The translations under genes and the position numbers were made by a program. A model generated the notes under the pieces. It saw only the letters and a list, made by a program, of their open reading frames with translations. It did no database searches and was not told where the DNA came from. From Actinomycetes bacterium (GTDB lineage Bacteria; Actinomycetota; Actinomycetes; JAHEKZ01), in the NCBI GenBank assembly GCA_027117675.1, contig JAJAYM010000322.1:1-6994 (forward strand): a stretch of 6,994 bases of DNA, in the 5' to 3' direction. Shown here piece after piece: positions 5,880 through 6,994 of the stretch. Every line of letters starts with the position of its first letter. Position 1 is the first letter of the stretch.

Positions 5880-6994
5880 TCAGACGGCGCTGATGGAGGT
5901 CTGCAGCATTCGGATGCGGCTTTCGAAATCCTCACGGTTGAGGTAGGCACCGCAGAGCTTGCGCCCTCCCTGGTAGGACGCCCGCCCGTGCATGACCCGC
6001 CAGTTGTCGAACAGCATCGCCTCGCCGGGTTCGAGTTGGTGTCGCCACTGCAGCCTGTGCTCGTTGGAGAGGTTGTCTAAGGCGCGAATGGCGTCGTAGA
6101 AGGCCACCATCTCTTCGAGGGGGAGTAGGAACGGGGCGCGGTCAGCATTGTTGAACGAGACTTGAAGGAGATTGCCTTGGTCGTCGTGGCGCAGGACGGG
6201 ACGCGCCGCCATCAAATGCGATCCATCACCGATGTACTGCCCAGGGACGAGCACGGTCGACAGCGTGTTGTAGTGCTGAGGCTCCTGCTGCTTGAGCTCA
6301 CGGGCCACTCGGAAGCTGTCGGCGATGGTCGACTCGCCGCCGGATCCCTCGAAGTAGAGGCAGTGCAACAGTTGGACGGGGGCGTCGTTGGAGTACGTCG
6401 CGTCGGTGTGCGAGAGCAGTTCAACGTTGGTGTAGGCGGTATCGGCCTTGCTCATGTCCGCCTCGAACTCCCAGAACCCACCGAAGATGGTTCGGCGGAT
6501 GTAGGCAACTTTCTCCAGCAAGTCCTTCGTCGCAGCACCCGTGGCCGGTACCCCAACCGCCAAGCCGAAGCCGTACTGCGCCACGTTCGTCAGCCAGTCG
6601 AGCATGCCCTGGTCCGATCCCATGATCTGGTCATAAGGCGTACGAGGACCCGCGCCGATCATGTCGGCGTCCCACAGGACTGGCTCAACGCCCAGCGAAA
6701 CTGACGCCGCGCCTGGGGTTCGAAACCGGGCGAGGAACTCGACCGGGATCACGGAGTTGTCGCCAGCGCTCCAGGCGATGGAAACCTCGCCGCTCTCCAC
6801 CTTCACATGACTGGCAGCCAGGTTTGGGTCGATCGACGCCGTATGAATGTTGCGCTGCATCGTGACCGGGTGGAACGTCGCCTCGTCATGGGCATGATCT
6901 CGTAGCCAGATCCACGGATAGGTAGTCGTGGCACCGTCCTCCCACGTGACGGTGAGAGCAGCGGTATCGGACTTGTGGTCGGTGATGGTCGCCA
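5880..6994 (-). CDS. Fe(II)/2-oxoglutarate dioxygenase, gamma-butyrobetaine/trimethyllysine hydroxylase family (start at or beyond edge)
   Basis: This TauD-fold oxygenase probably hydroxylates a small molecule with a quaternary amine, using O2 and 2-oxoglutarate. About 370 residues lie in the window, near the usual 380. The first 45 residues (6861-6994) match the small N-terminal domain of the family: LTVTWEDG, then YPWIWLRDHA. The Zn-binding cysteines seen after WLRD in human BBOX1 are absent (HAHDEATFHP instead). The catalytic domain has the iron ligands HTD (H at 6408-6410, D at 6402-6404) and the distal His in DNWRVMHGRASY (5988-5990). KLCGAYLNREDFESR supplies the conserved Arg region that binds 2-oxoglutarate. 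VQLLHC, SFNNADRA and the last motif share features with both BBOX and TMLH enzymes. An aminophosphonate hydroxylase (TmpA-like) is another option. The leftmost codon at the edge is xTG, so the start is probably 6995, just outside. An internal ATG at 6860 would delete most of the N-terminal domain. Confidence 0.85.
   Translation of the reverse strand, partial: ATITDHKSDTAALTVTWEDGATTTYPWIWLRDHAHDEATFHPVTMQRNIHTASIDPNLAASHVKVESGEVSIAWSAGDNSVIPVEFLARFRTPGAASVSLGVEPVLWDADMIGAGPRTPYDQIMGSDQGMLDWLTNVAQYGFGLAVGVPATGAATKDLLEKVAYIRRTIFGGFWEFEADMSKADTAYTNVELLSHTDATYSNDAPVQLLHCLYFEGSGGESTIADSFRVARELKQQEPQHYNTLSTVLVPGQYIGDGSHLMAARPVLRHDDQGNLLQVSFNNADRAPFLLPLEEMVAFYDAIRALDNLSNEHRLQWRHQLEPGEAMLFDNWRVMHGRASYQGGRKLCGAYLNREDFESRIRMLQTSISAV

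Noticed and set aside
6162..6704. A 180-codon plus-strand open frame
   Set aside because: It is antisense to the dioxygenase catalytic core, which has complete iron-ligand motifs in the other strand.
6861..6994. Start of the dioxygenase at the ATG at 6860
   Set aside because: The same frame stays open to the edge and encodes the family's conserved LTVTWEDG and WIWLRD motifs, so the true start is further upstream.

Overview
The window looks like ordinary chromosome from a high-GC actinobacterium. Two things suggest this: GC-rich codon choice throughout, and a head-to-head murA/pduO gene pair. As I recall, that pair is also divergent in mycobacteria (Rv1315/Rv1314c). Both proteins read as actinobacterial forms, including a MurA with Asp instead of Cys at the catalytic loop. 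A Nocardioides- or Streptomyces-like relative is plausible, but genus cannot be fixed from the sequence alone. I see no rRNA, tRNA, CRISPR array, insertion sequence, phage gene or attachment site.

Left part (1-3380, all minus strand, probably one transcription unit). In transcription order it holds a 3-hydroxyacyl-CoA dehydrogenase (3-hydroxybutyryl-CoA type), a small STAS-domain protein, and an ethylmalonyl-CoA mutase (MeaA/Ecm) that loses its last few codons at the left edge. The dehydrogenase and mutase fit C4/C5 acyl-CoA metabolism, such as the ethylmalonyl-CoA route of acetyl-CoA assimilation or supply of branched acyl-CoA precursors. The 153-base gap between the dehydrogenase and the STAS gene can form several hairpins in the transcribed strand.

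Middle (3381-5763). A 69-base divergent region separates the dehydrogenase from a small single-pass membrane protein on the plus strand. That gene converges on murA (minus strand), which makes the first committed precursor of peptidoglycan. murA diverges from pduO (plus strand), a corrinoid adenosyltransferase that makes adenosylcobalamin. The murA/pduO gap is only 36 bases. Each start codon lies 6-7 bases from a TANNNT-type -10 element and lacks a ribosome binding site, so both mRNAs are probably leaderless.

Right part (5764-6994). After a 116-base convergent gap comes a minus-strand Fe(II)/2-oxoglutarate dioxygenase of the gamma-butyrobetaine/trimethyllysine hydroxylase family. Its start codon seems to straddle the right edge.

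Functional link: the mutase at the left end needs adenosylcobalamin, and PduO makes it about 3 kb away. The other neighbours (MurA, membrane protein, dioxygenase) have no clear tie to that pathway. I found no convincing undescribed system. The points most worth a second look are the MurA active-site substitution, the paired leaderless promoters, the STAS protein without its phosphorylatable serine, and the uncertain substrate of the dioxygenase.
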